Part shown: positions 35,557 through 49,466 of the stretch, piece after piece
Layout: every line of letters starts with the position of its first letter
Position numbering within the stretch: the stretch's first letter is position 1
NCBI GenBank assembly: GCA_033439795.1
Contig: JAUTDP010000010.1
Span: 1,798,001-1,862,000 of the forward strand
Direction of reading: 5' to 3'
DNA: 64,000 bases
DNA from: Sordaria brevicollis
Lineage: Eukaryota; Ascomycota; Sordariomycetes; Sordariales; Sordariaceae
The notes under the pieces: generated by a model
Seen by the model: the letters and a program-made list of their open reading frames with translations, nothing else
Told to the model about the DNA's origin: nothing
Database searches by the model: none
Translations under genes and position numbers: made by a program

Positions 35557-38500
35557 GACCCCCCTTTACCGAGGATCTCGATAAGCCGGGCGTCGTTGCA
35601 CCCCTACATGCACATGCACGCCTGCGCCTACTCCGTCCGTCACCTGAAGAAAAGAAGGCTTCATAGCCAGGTGCTAGTAGAAATGGGATTTGCATTCTTA
35701 TCCCTTTTCAACCTTCACCTGATACTGTGCTTGCAGCACTGGTCTCATTAGTGAGCCTTCCTTATAGGTGACATGGACACATGTTTCTTGCGGAAAATCA
35801 TGAGATGCCGCGTGTCTTGATTACTGTTCCTCAAGGAGGGCGAGCATGGGAGCCTATGCCGGCAGGGCCAGTCAGAATGGGAGGTGCACCCATGGCGTTT
35901 ATCACCCTTGCAGCCTGCACCCCCAATTTCTACGACCGCTTTTTGCCGGATGTACAGCTCGCCTGCAGCCCACTTGTTGTACTTCCTCTTTCAGGAACTG
36001 GAACATATATAAAAAGCAGTCACAGTCCAGATTATCGTTGTATCGTTGAAAACCTGGAGCACATCTTTCTTCAGCAATTTGTTTTCACGCTACAACTCCG
36101 ACTTTCAATCCGCCAAATCTACGATCGAAAGCAACTTTCGTTCTACTGATTGGTCCAAGGGAGCAATCGAACGAACAAATCGGACCAAGGATAAACGGTG
36201 GCTTGCTCGGTTTTGCGGTCTTTTGTTTTGACTGAAAATTCCCGTTTTCTCAGCGAAGGCCAAGTTGAGGGTATACCCATGGCTTTATGTTTCTTATGCG
36301 TATGTTTTCCCCGAGGGGGACACCATACCTCTCTGTAAAGGAAACCGATACAAACTTCGTACTCGTTTTTTTGTTTTCCTCTGGTTGGTTTTGTTCTGTG
36401 CATCCAGGAAAGGATGTTTTGGCGTTTTTGTCAAATTGAAGGGAGGTGGCTGGCATTTTCGACGGATGGATGGATGTATGGATGGGTCTGGTTATGTGTA
36501 GGAATAGGAACCGCGGGACCATTGCAACAACTTTCTTTCCCCCTCGGGAACTGCTCTGGAGGGTTGGCATGGCTCGCTCGTTCGTTTATATGGATCATAC
36601 TTCGAACAGGGGGGCCTGACGAGAAAGAAATGGAAAGATAAGAAAGACAGCACGCGCTCAAGGTATCCCGATATACTTATACACCAGCCCGGCGTTCGAG
36701 ATAAACGCAGCGAAACGTCGGACTGGAAAGGGGCAGAGCGCGCGCGCGTGTGTGTGAGAGAGAGTAGAGGGTGACTCACATGAGAGGAAGAAGAGAGAAG
36801 TTATTCTTCGTCTCAGGTCAGCGAATAACAAAGTGTATAGCGAGCGATAACAAGAAAGGGGCGTTGTACTGTAGGGTGCCCTGAGAGACAACCGTCAGCG
36901 ACTAAATCAAATAAGAGAAGATTATATAACACAAAAGACGAGCAGCACTGGTGACCTTATTTCCTTCGTAAACGCAAAAGACACCTTAATTTACATGATG
37001 AAAATGCCACCTAAACCCTTGATCAACTACATAATTTTTCCTATAGGACGGGAATATCTACATCTAGCCAAGCCCAAAACGTACGTTTGGTCTCTTAGTA
37101 TAAGATTCATGACAGTAAAGCACTTTGTAAGTCACCTCACTCGCAACTCCTGGTTTTGCTCCTTTGACTTGACTTGACTGCTTTCACACCCCTATGGTAC
37201 AGTAGCATGCCCAGCGTCCTGTACAAGATCTGCTGAGCCTCAGGGGAATGAGCGAGGTCAAGATTGAGCCCACCAAAAATGAGCACGTGGCGGACATGGA
37301 TATATAGCTTGCCTTGCTCAGATCAGGAACAATCGCAGGCAAATCAGGAACATGAGCACATGGCTTTTCCGACACCGGATATTTCACGAGATGACGGTAG
37401 AGTGGGAGTGCGGGAACCGGCTGGGGAATTTTCGAAAAGGCAGGCTGAGAGTGAAAAGTCGATCATGAAAAAAAAATGGATTGTCGGGTCGGAGCTTCCT
37501 CCGGTGATGCTCGGTGATGCTATGGGATGGATCTTTGGGGGGAGGGGAGGAGGCTTGGCTGATCGTCTGCCGAGGATGATGATGTAGAAGCATGATGGGT
37601 AAGGGAAGACAGCTTGTTAGACATGACTGAATGCGGTGATCATCGTGGTATCTCTTTAACACAAAAAGGATTTTGTCATCCAAAGAGCTATGGAGGTAGA
37701 GGTAGGATATTATCGTCGCGACGTGTTTATGTACATCGTCATCATATTCTAACTGCTTGCAAAGTGGTGAGTGGTAATGCAAACCGCCAAGAAAAGCCAA
37801 CATAAACCCAATTTTTGGTCAGAATACATTTCGAACCATAAAGATCATGAACCAAAAGTCTTTTCCACATTTTGAATACGAAATGCAAAATGAAATGGCA
37901 GTGACCGACTGCATATTCTCCTACAATATACGATTGACGTTTCAAGAAGCTGTCATCCCAAACGCTACTTTTAAGCACTGCAAAGTCCGCATTTTCAAAC
38001 CTTTTTTTTTTCCTGTCAATTCTGCTTTTGACTGCTTCGAAGTTCGGAGATTTCATCCCACGAGATGCAGGGAACCAGGGTCCTACTGTAGATACCTCAT
38101 AAGTGCATTGGGAATTCTGGCCAACGAAAGTCCAGGAAAAATGGTCGAGTTGTCAAAGTGTCAGTGTTCAGGGCATTGCCAAGCTCTACTAAAGACACAG
38201 TATGGAAGTAATGATAAGACGCACTGTAGATCGCTTGCGATGATGATGCAGGGGCCGTGAGTTCCGATTGACGATGATGTTCATGCCGTCGAGTCCGGGG
38301 TACGTACACACTTCACGTTTGTGAGCAAGATGCGACCGCATCGCTACCGGAGACCTCAGTGATGAGCGGAATTAGAAAATCGCCAACCCAAAGATCATAA
38401 GCGGTCAGAATCCGGGGTCTTGTTTGTTGTCTCAAGTTCTTGACAACTCCGACTGTCGCGACCCTAAAATGATCGCCGCTTTCGAGCTGACCGGCGACTG

Positions 38501-40336
38501 GAGAGCGATAAAGGGTGCGACAACGATCATGATGCGACAGGTTGACTCCTGTCATGCGCGGACAAATTCGGGGTTCTGCTTCTGTTCAGGAGCTACCGAA
38601 CACGCTCTTAGTTTGAGGCAGGACATGCTGCCCGTTCGTTACTGGAGCGACGAATGGCACTGCCATGATCCATCGCATCAGTCCCAGGTCGGCGTTGGTC
38701 GCTGCGGCGCTAGTGAGTAGTGGGACCGTCGGACGTGAAGGTCGACCCTGTCGCTTGTTCGCGCCCTTCTTCATACCTTTCTTTCTGCGATTCTTTGAGT
38801 GACGATACTTGCTTCACTCGACAGGCGGGAACAGTGAAAGAAAGGTTATATTGAAGAAATTCGAAATGTGATCGTAAGGGAGGCAAGCATGAAAGGAAAC
38901 GCGGTGGGCAGTAGACGTTTCGAGAGTTGAATCATGGGATGGAATATGTAGAGGTAAGCGGCGGCTCAGTGGCAGCGGCTGTGGCTGCTTCAAACCTGTA
39001 CAATGCGAGTGAAACCTGAGGATGTGGCTTAGAGGGGTGGCAGGGAGATACCTCTAAGGCATGGACGTCCTGCGCAAGTGGCGGGACAGCTCCTTGCAGT
39101 GCAGCGTGTCTGAGGGGCCGAGTGTTGTTGCAGCAAGCGAGGCAGAAGGAGGTTCCCCAGACTCAGATCCGGATGTGCCGCAATCCGGGGACCTGATGAG
39201 CCCTTCAAAGGGCGGGAAAGGACAAAGGTGTTTGAAAGATGATGATGACGAGTAAAAGCCGGACCGTTCGAGGCACAATGTACCGGGTCGGCCACCTGGC
39301 AAACATCGAGGTCCCCCCCCTTCCCCCGGCCGGATCAATAGATGAGGCGGTGCAGAGTTGCCTGGGGCAGGAATTACCAGTGACTGCCTGCTGAGTGCTG
39401 ACTGTTTTTTTTGCACTAGTACGTACTTAAGTTCCAAGATTCTTAACGCTCTTTCCGAATTCCCCATTGTTGTTGTCGCAACTCCGGGTTTCCTTTTTGT
39501 TAGGAGCGGGACGTTGGTGACTTGGAGTGAAAGGAGTGTGGTGGGTGGTATAAGCCGAATGGACGGCAAGGGTCCAGCCTTGGCATTGCGAAGCAAGGGT
39601 TTGTTTGCAGTCGTCGTCATCATCACCGACCTCTCTTCTCATCCTTTGTATTCAGTTCCCTTTTTTTTTTTTTTTTTCTCGGCTTCCTGCTTCGAACCAC
39701 ATTTTCTCTCTTCTTCATTCACCTTCCTCAACCCGTCACCTTTTTTGGTCCCATTAGTTTTCGTCGCTTTTTGCTCGTTCACTTTGTAAAAGCTGCTTTT
39801 TTGGTCTCAATACTTCCTATAACCCCACACAGAGCCGACGAAGAGAGAGATTCTCTTTGTCCATCTGTTTACTCTCTTTCAGACGATCGTTCCAGCATCG
39901 AGTTTTCTGGATTGACACGCTACGATAACTTGCTTTGCGACTGCACGCCAGAGTTGCAGTAGTGTTGATTTGCAATTTCGGAGCTAAGAGTTTACCACCT
40001 GTTGGCGTGAGCTGAGCTTCCTCCCATTCAACCCTTTTCGCCTTCTCATTGGTATTTATCAAAACATCATTCTTCTCCTGGGTCTGGCTAGATTTCGACA
40101 TTAAGACCTAACCGCCGACTCACTTTCTTGGATACCACGTCATCGTTTTGCAGTCTTTGTTCTTGCGGCACCCATTTTCAAGACGAAGCATCGGCGCCTG
40201 AACCGCAACGAGAGTGAGACATACCGGCGTCTTTATCGGCCGGACCAATCTAACCGGCCTTTCCGCTCGGACCTCCCTACGTTTGCCAGGGACTGCCGGA
40301 TTTGCAAAAGTCCGAACTCACAGAAAGACTGCAACC
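35557..40336. other. Intergenic, 4.8 kb
   Basis: Contains the 3' flank of the bHLH gene and the promoter and leader of the aspartic protease. Simple sequences: GGAT repeat at about 36466-36486, a GC/GT/GA compound repeat at 36738-36764 and 17 T at 39661-39677. No convincing gene is seen on either strand. Confidence 0.5.
39661..39677 (+). repeat. Run of 17 T
   Basis: Homopolymer tract in the long leader side of the aspartic protease gene, followed by CT-rich sequence. Likely variable in length. Confidence 0.85.
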
Positions 40337-41970
40337 ATGAAGGGATGCACATCACCGGCCCTTGTCTTTGGACTGGTGCTTCCTCAACTTGGGCTGGCAC
40401 AGAAGATATTAGACGGCGTTGTTCAATGGAACATACAGAAGAGGCACGCATCAACTATTCCAAACCGACTTCCAAGACGGGCTGGCTCGACGTACGACGC
40501 AATCCTCCGAAATGAGCGATTACAAGGAGGATACTACACGGATTGCGAGATGGGGACGCCTGGGCAAAAGGTGACGTTGCAGTTGGATACAGGAAGCAGC
40601 GACATTTGGGTACCGGACTCGGCAACGTCGGTCTGCGAAGACAATGGGTGTCAGTTCGGAAGTTGTATGTGACCTGCCGCTCCTCTCTGTTTGCAATCAC
40701 TCCTTTTTCCTCTCTGTACCGAAGATAACATGAATTCTAACAAATGCGTTAGTCGACCCGGGCAGCTCCTCAACGTTCAAGTTGGTGGGAAAGGATCAGT
40801 TCAGCATAAATTATGTGGACAAGTCTGGGGCTAATGGCGACTATTTTACTGACGTCTTCAAAATCGGGGGAGTAGCGGTCAAAAACTTGACGATGGGCTT
40901 GGGAGTGGACACCGATATTCCGCAAGGAGTAGCGGGTATTGGGTATCCCAACAATGAGGCAACTGCTAACGGATATGGCAAATATCCTAACCTGGCAGTC
41001 AGTATGGCCGATGAAGGGTTGATCAAGTCCATGGCGTACAGTCTTTGGTTGAATGACCTTGGTATGTCCGTTACCTTCTCTTGTTGACATGAACATAACG
41101 CTAACATTTTGGCATCATAAAGACGCGAGTCAAGGCAGTATTCTTTTCGGAGGCATCGACACAAAGAAGTACAAGGGAGATCTGACACGAATCAAAATCT
41201 ACCCTGCAGTCAACGGCGAATACTTCGCCTTCATAGTCGCCTTAACGTCGCTGCATGCAGTCAGTAGCAGCGGGAACGACACGCTTACCTCCAAATCGTT
41301 TCCGATTCCCGTTGTCCTCGATTCGGGTACAACCCTATCGTATTTGCCCCAGGACATCGTACAGCAGGTATGGTACGAAGTGGGTGCCGACTACGACGAT
41401 CGGTTCGGTATGGCCGTTCTCCCATGCTCGAAGCAGAAAACCGACGGATACTTCTCCTTTGGGTTCGCCGGGCCTAACGGGCCACGCATCAATGTGCGGA
41501 TGGACGAGTTGGTTCTGGATTTGACTACCGGAAGCCCTCCGAAGTTCACGAGCGGACGATACAAGGGCCAGGAAATGTGCGAGTTCGGTATACAGACTCT
41601 TGGTTCCTCGGACGGGCCTTTTCTCCTTGGCGATACCTTCCTGCGCTCTGCATACGTGGTCTACGATCTGGTCAACAATGAAATCGCGTTGGCGGAGACG
41701 CAATTCAACTCGACTGGAAGCAACGTTGTGGCATTTGCCAGTATGGGCGCGCCGATTCCGTCAGCAACACAGGCGCCAAACCAAGCGGCTGTTACTATGA
41801 AGCCCGAAGTAACTACGCCTGCCTACTCTGCTAGTGATGGGTTTGGTGATGACGGAGACGAAAATGCATCTTCAGGCATGCCGAGCGCTTTTGGCCTCGC
41901 TCAAATGTCTGTGATGGGTGTGGCGATGTTGTTTACCATGATTGGGTCTGGCGTTTTTGTCGTACTTTAG
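40337..41970 (+). CDS. GPI-anchored aspartic protease (yapsin/pepsin family)
   Basis: Three exons, 40337-40664, 40753-41061 and 41123-41970, encode 494 residues. The start M-K-G-C-T-S-P-A-L-V-F-G-L-V-L gives a signal peptide of about 21 residues. The propeptide ends near R-L-P-R-R, a dibasic site of the kexin type. The two catalytic motifs are D-T-G-S (Asp84) and D-S-G-T (Asp282), the pair that defines family A1. The C-terminus has a Ser/Thr/Pro/Ala-rich stalk and ends in a hydrophobic helix (V-M-G-V-A-M-L-F-T-M-I) preceded by small residues such as N-A-S-S-G, fitting GPI attachment. Such enzymes sit on the plasma membrane or cell wall and process wall and secreted proteins. Introns of 88 and 61 nt fall in the N-terminal lobe. 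The substrate is unknown. Confidence 0.92.
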
Positions 41971-42698
41971 GCTCTGCCACTGCATTTGGCATGAAACACC
42001 ACCACGGGGGGTATAGCTTTTATTGGAGACCGAGACTGTATTTCGATTCTGGATGGATCCTGGAGTTTGATCTTTTACTTGGGAGTTCATCTTGTTTTCT
42101 GTTCTATTTCCCCTTGTCGATACCTACATAATTTCTTGGACCAGGCCTCGTTGCTGTGTTGTATAAGACAGCGAGGATTGTCATTAAAGTACCTAAAATT
42201 ACTGGGGAGTTCCGGAGCAAGAAGCTCTGGATTAGGCCACTACGATGTATAGTTGGCAAAGAAGAACCATTTCTAACGAGTTCATGAGTGTTGAGTGTTC
42301 AAGAAGACTTAATCCTCAAGCCTAGTAGTGAGGTTGTCGCGATGTCTTGGCATGCCCAGACTGATGCGCCGACCAGGCACCTTGACGGTTCCTGGGGGAG
42401 TGGATCGAGTACCCGCCAGTGCCGCTCGTTCAATGGATGCACGCCCCCAAGCTTTAGCGCCATGGTACGTCCCTGGCCAGAAAGCGACCCCACCTAAAAA
42501 TTTCGTGGGCTGGCAATGTTTGGTGTTCGTCCCGACTCCCGCCGTGTCAGTTGATGCCGCACCCGCAACGGAATCTTGCCTGGAGCTTCATTTTCTTTGG
42601 AAACTTTAGGTAGTTTTCCAAATCCACCACTCCTTCCTCCCCCACCAGTCATTCCTTTCTCTCCTCTCCCTTTCTCCCTTCGCTGCGTGTGAGTGAAG
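41971..42698. other. Intergenic between protease and MEF1
   Basis: The 3' flank of the protease gene and the CT-rich promoter and leader of MEF1 (from about 42620). No other feature is seen. Confidence 0.6.
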
Positions 42699-45328
42699 AT
42701 GGTGAGGTTGATTCTCCACGCCGGCCGCGCTGCCGCCGCGCGCCAGGGCCTTGTTCGCTCCGTCCGTCTTGGAGCATGCATCGCGCCCCGCGCCGCCGTC
42801 GAGATGCCGTCCTCCCGGTGGACTGGCTCTCAGCTCGAGAGTCGCCGTCTGTTCAGCAGGTCCTCGTACCTCAGGAACATGACTGCGGCCGAGATTGCGT
42901 AAGATATCTCTCCAGCCGTGAGGAAAGCGAAGCTGTCATGGGTGTCATCAGACGCGGACAGCATGCTATGTTAGCAGAGAGCAGTAGACCCGGCTGACAA
43001 TACGTGCTGTGCATCTATATAGTCTCAAGCAGGCCAAGGAGCTCGCTGCTGCCAACATGACCCCCGAGGCCGCTGCCGCCCGTATGTCCCCAGAAGAGGC
43101 CAAGAGACTGGCCCGTGTCCGTAACATTGGTATCGCCGTATGTGAACCCCGAACGCGCCCCGACGACGAGATGAACGTGTAAAAGAGACCGAGGACGAGA
43201 TTGGATGGAAACGAGGACAGAAAGCTAAACAGCTAGCTATACACAGGCCCACATCGACTCCGGCAAGACCACCGTGACCGAGCGCATTCTTTTCTATACC
43301 GGCAGAGTCAAGGCCATCCACGAAGTTCGTGGTCGCGATGGTGTCGGCGCCAAGATGGACTCCATGGAACTTGAGAGAGAGAGAGGTATCACCATTCAGT
43401 CTGCCGCCACCTTCGCCGACTGGAAGAAGAAGGAGAAGGGCGTCGAGGAGACCTACCACATCAACTTGATCGATACCCCCGGCCATATTGACTTCACCAT
43501 CGAGGTCGAGCGTGCCATGAGAGTCCTCGACGGTGCCGTCATGGTTCTCTGCGCCGTCTCTGGTGTCCAGTCCCAGACCATCACCGTCGACAGACAGATG
43601 AAGCGCTACAACGTCCCCCGTATCTCCTTCGTCAACAAGATGGATCGTATGGGTGCCAACCCCTGGAAGGCCGTCGAGCAGATCAACACCAAGCTCAAGA
43701 TCCCCGCCGCCGCTATCCAGGTTCCTATCGGCTCTGAGAAGGAGCTCGAGGGTGTCGTCGACCTGATCGAGATGAAGTGCATCCGTAACGACGGCCAGCG
43801 TGGTGTCAACCTCAAGATCTCCAAGGAGATTCCTGCCGAGATCAAGGACCTTTGCGAGCAGAAGAGACAGGAGCTTATCGAGAAGCTTGCCGATGTCGAC
43901 GACGAGATTGCCGAGATGTTCCTTGAGGAGCAGACCCCCAGCCCCGAGCAGATCAAGGCCGCCATTCGCCGCGCCACCATTGCCTGCAAGTTCACTCCCG
44001 TCCTCATGGGTTCCGCCATTGCCGACAAGGGTGTCCAGCCCATGCTTGACGCCGTTTGCGACTACCTCCCGAACCCCAACGATACCGACAACATCGCCCT
44101 TGACCGCTCCAAGGGCGAGCAGCCCGTCAAGCTCGTTCCCTACAACTCCCTTCCCTTCGTCGGTCTTGCCTTCAAGCTCGAAGAGAACCCTTATGGCCAG
44201 CTCACCTACATGCGTGTCTACCAGGGTTCCCTCAAGAAGGGCGCCTACCTCTTCAACTCCCGTGGCAACAAGAAGGTTCGCATTCCCCGTATCGTCCGTA
44301 TGCACTCCAATGAAATGGAGGACGTCAACGAGATCGGTGCCGGTGAGATTTGCGCCGTCTTCGGCGTTGACTGCGCTTCCGGCGATACCTTCACCGACGG
44401 TGGCCTCCCTTACTCTCTGAGCTCCATGTACGTTCCCGACGCCGTCATGTCGCTCTCTATCAAGCCCAAGCGCTCCAGCGATGCCGACGCCTTCTCCAAG
44501 GCCATGAACCGCTTCATGCGTGAAGATCCTACCTTCCGTCTCCACGTCGACGAGGAGTCCGAGGAGACCATCATCAGCGGTATGGGTGAATTGCATCTCG
44601 AAATCTACGTCGAGCGTCTCCGTCGTGAGTACAAGGTCGATTGCGAGACCGGCCAGCCCCGCGTCTCTTACCGCGAGACCATCACCCAGAAGGCCGAGTT
44701 CGACTACCTTCTCAAGCGCCAGTCCGGCGGTCCCGGTGATTACGCCCGCGTCATGGGCTGGATCGAGCCCAACCCCAACGGCGGCGAGGACAACCACTTC
44801 GAGTCGCGCGTCGTCGGCGGCACCATTCCCGACAAGTACATCGGCGCCTGCGCCAAGGGTTTCCAGGAGGCCTGCATCAAGGGTCCCCTCCTCGGCCACA
44901 AGGTCATCGGCTCGTCCATGGTCATCACCGACGGTGCCACCCACGTTACCGATTCGTCCGATTACGCCTTCAACCTGGCCGCCCAGATGGCCTTCGGCAA
45001 GGCCTTCGCCGCCGCCGGTGGCCAAGTCCTCGAGCCCCTGATGAAGACCACCATCTCTGCCCCTGCCGAGTTCCAGGGTAACATCCTCATGCTGATGAAC
45101 AAGCGCGGTACTATCGTTGATACCGAGGTCGGCGCTGATGAGTTCACCATGGTTGCGGACTGCTCCCTTAACGCCATGTTCGGCTTCTCTACCCACTTGC
45201 GTGCTGCTACCCAGGGTAAGGGCGAGTTCAGCATGGAGTTCAGCCACTACGCTCCGGCGCCTCCTCATCTCCAGAAGGAGTTGGTGCAGAAGTACCAGAA
45301 GGAGTTGGAGGCTAAGCGCAGCAAGTAA
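42699..45328 (+). CDS. MEF1: Mitochondrial elongation factor G (mtEF-G1)
   Basis: Three exons, 42699-42898, 43023-43137 and 43247-45328, encode 798 residues, the length expected for fungal MEF1. The N-terminal 60 residues ([15 protein letters not shown]) form an Arg/Ala/Ser-rich mitochondrial presequence. The GTPase domain has G1 A-H-I-D-S-G-K-T (from residue 106), G3 D-T-P-G-H and G4 N-K-M-D. Domains II to V follow, with the elongation-factor motif R-V-Y-Q-G-S and the C-terminal fold [10 protein letters not shown]. The protein uses GTP to move tRNAs and mRNA through the mitochondrial ribosome. Intron 2 (GTATGT...ACAG) precedes the P-loop His codon. The coding region is extremely NNC-biased, as in highly expressed Neurospora genes; this also leaves a long meaningless open frame on the other strand. 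Confidence 0.96.
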
Positions 45329-46240
45329 GCCAGCTGTTGAAGTTGCTGAAAAGGCTTCAAAAGTTGCTTCCTGCTACCTACCTCAGTCTTATCTCCCTGC
45401 TCCGTCCCATCGGGGCCTCCGTGAGCTTGGATGAAAAGTTTGATTCCGAGCGACCGAGACAATCTGATAACAAACTCTGACGAAGGGTCGGTTCGAGTAG
45501 AGGTCTCACATAAACCGAGGGCGGTTTCCTAGCCACAGAAGCTTCCCGCTCCCTCGTTCAAGGATGAGGACGGGGAGGAGGACATGGATATTGTATAGAC
45601 AGGTTGGATGTACGGGAGAACGATAGAGGGGTTAGATGAAAAAGCCATCTTCTACTCTCATGTAACTCTATAGACAACGGTAGCGCAGCGGCTCTCTCTT
45701 TCTTGGTATATGTCTTGTACAGTACATAGATCTGTATTTTATGTGTGATGATATAAAAGGGCAATACGTACATATGTGGGACAGGTTTCGAGATTTTTTT
45801 GGTTTCATAGGGTTCGGTAGAACAAAAAGCGAACATGATCTCTTCTCTCACAATCATGATGTTGATGAATCTGCTTGACGAATTCCACGATACCTTGTCC
45901 TGCGTTACATATTATAGCAAGGATACCATGCGTATAGCTTCCAGAGCTCGTATCCACAGCTACGGTTTGACGGAAGCTCTCTGAATCACGTCATCATCAC
46001 CAACACGGCAGTTGCAGCCATCTCCAGCTTCATCGAGAAATCATTTTCAACTTCCACCGTCTATTATGTATGTACAAGGTGTATAGCGGGGGGTATATCG
46101 CTTCGTTCTATGGAAAATAGTACATTATATCTCAACAACATTTTCGTCGTCCTCTCTCTCGAGCCGTTACCCAATAGTGGATATTGTTCGTATTCATGAC
46201 TCATAGCAAGGATTAGCCTGTCTTTCGTGCAACCGGCAAC
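45329..46240. other. Intergenic between MEF1 and LYS12 (convergent)
   Basis: The 3' ends of two converging genes. AT-richer sequence without coding bias or recognised elements. Confidence 0.6.
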
Positions 46241-47409
<1,169 letters not shown>

Positions 47410-49466
47410 TTTTGCTGCTTCAATTGACTTTTGTAAGAAGAAGAAAGACGAAAAAAGGAAAAGTCTGGAGGAGGGGAGGAAAAGACAACTACCGATTCCT
47501 AGCTCCCGTAGCTCTCCCCGAGGTTTCCCCAAAATGCTGGATGAATCATACCTTGCCGGAGCTTGCCAGGGCCGGGATCGGACCAAAGGCGCCATAGTGA
47601 CTAACGGCAGGTTTAAAGCCGGGACTAGCCTGTTTGGGCAGTAAGCATGCAAGCACTTTCAGCGCTCAGCTTCTCCAGATTTTTTTGATCGTTGGAGGAT
47701 GCGGGCTGTTCCGCAATTATCTTCCAGGATGGCCTGTCAGTGTCCCGAGTCCCTGATCATCTTTGGCATGGCACCAGTCACCATGGTGAGAGTTGAACAG
47801 GAATCGGAGTTTCTTCAAAGAGATGCAATTTCAAAAGGTGGGATGAACAGTTCATGTGGTTATTCTCACCACGAACATTGCTCTTCTTCACGTGTTTCAA
47901 CCAGCCATCCTGGTCTTGAAGAAATGGCAATGTCATGTACGTAGTACGATTCCACGTGCGAACAGGCAACGTCGGCTGTTCTGAGATTTGGGTGTCGTGA
48001 TGGAGGTTCGACTCCATTGTTTATTGCGCCAGGGGCAGCTCCTATGCGAAACACTGACGATGTGAAACATTGTGGGATCGGGTTGAAGGCCGCCGAGCGT
48101 TTGTCACGGAGAACTATCCGCCGGCCGCTTACAGTATCGAGAATGTCTGATCTAGCGAGGTAATATGTAGAGAGAGGTATGTAGCTGTAGGTTTGTGTCC
48201 TGTGTCAAGCCTGCATATGATGGACATCGAGGTTTGTACAACAATTGTCAAGAGGCAGCCAGACAGAGATGAGAATATTCTTGAAGTGTGCCCCTGAAAC
48301 GGATTGTTCCAGTCACAAACAACATCCACCAAAACCGGCTTAACACTAACACCCAAAAGGCTCTGCTAGACTGTTTGTGATAAGCCAATGGCTTCATGCA
48401 AGCGCCTAGGACCAGCACTCAGCCTTCAGCTTCTGTGGTACCTTTTACCTGAACGTGCCAGTCACTTGCGAGAATTTTCTTCTCCATCACAGAGGTCTCG
48501 ATGGCAATGGTCTAGCAACAGTCTCGGATTGGTTGGATTGGTCGCCTGGGCAGTGGCCATAACTGAATCCCTATTTCCATCCCAAAGTCTCACCAAGAGA
48601 AAATGAAGGTCCAAACAGAAGGCCACGCTGGTACTTGAGCCGAAGAGCTCGTAAACTTTTTGACAGAAACCTACCTGTACTCCCCTGCCTGGACCTGCAG
48701 CGACTTGTACTTGCCTGCATCAAAAGACCCAGCGCCACATGCGCTGTTGCAGCAACGACTCCGCTCCCCTGAACTAGCCGTACCTTTTTTAAGGCATTCA
48801 CTCATCAAACGCGCCGCGCCCTCGTCACTTATAGACCCTCGATCGCCCGCTGGTGCCGCCACTTAAATCTGGGGAACTTTGCGATAGTTGTCTCCTTCTC
48901 GGACTTTATCCTTTACTTCATCTTTCTGCTTAGTCTCTTCCAACATTCGCCTGTAACCTTCTCACTGTTGCGCACACTCCCACAACCCTTGCGCAACCCA
49001 TCACGACACGATTTCCACGGACATCCTTAACAAACAGCTCTTCCCGATTTCCCCGTCATAGCGTTCGTCGCCAGCTCCACGTCGCGCATCGCTTCCCTCG
49101 AGTGTCCCTGTTTACTTGGGTCAGGATCGTAGCTCCTCATTATAAAGTGGCGTGGGGAAGCCGCTTCGAGTCTGTAACAACACGACGACCCCGTGCGCAG
49201 GGTCCAGGGGCTTAAAGGAGGCACGCCCGTTTGCCCCGATCCCTCTCCTTCCCGACGCGACCACGATCCTCGACTTCCTTTGAACAACAACAATCAGACT
49301 GCCCCTCTCCAGTCCGACCGAGAGTCGACTCGGACTGCCACTGCACCTACAAAAATCACAGAATCGAACCCGCTCCTGCCACCTTGTCACACCCAACAGG
49401 CACCTCGTGGTCCGACACTTCTCAACTTCTCCGACAGGTCTTGCGAGCTTTTGAAAATCAGCAGCC
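47410..49466. other. Intergenic, 2.1 kb
   Basis: Divergent region: the leader and promoter of LYS12 (47410-47660) and the CT-rich leader of the next gene (about 48870-49466). No coding frame between them shows bias. Confidence 0.55.

Noticed and set aside
39054..39626. 190-codon minus-strand frame
   Set aside because: Overlaps equally long frames on the + strand and has no codon bias or recognisable motif.
43025..45268. 747-codon open frame on the minus strand opposite MEF1
   Set aside because: It mirrors the NNC codon bias of MEF1, starts at a meaningless place, has low-complexity Gly/Leu/Asp composition and no domain.
48003..48020. GGTTCGACTCC, like a tRNA B box
   Set aside because: No T stem pairing and no matching acceptor or A box upstream.
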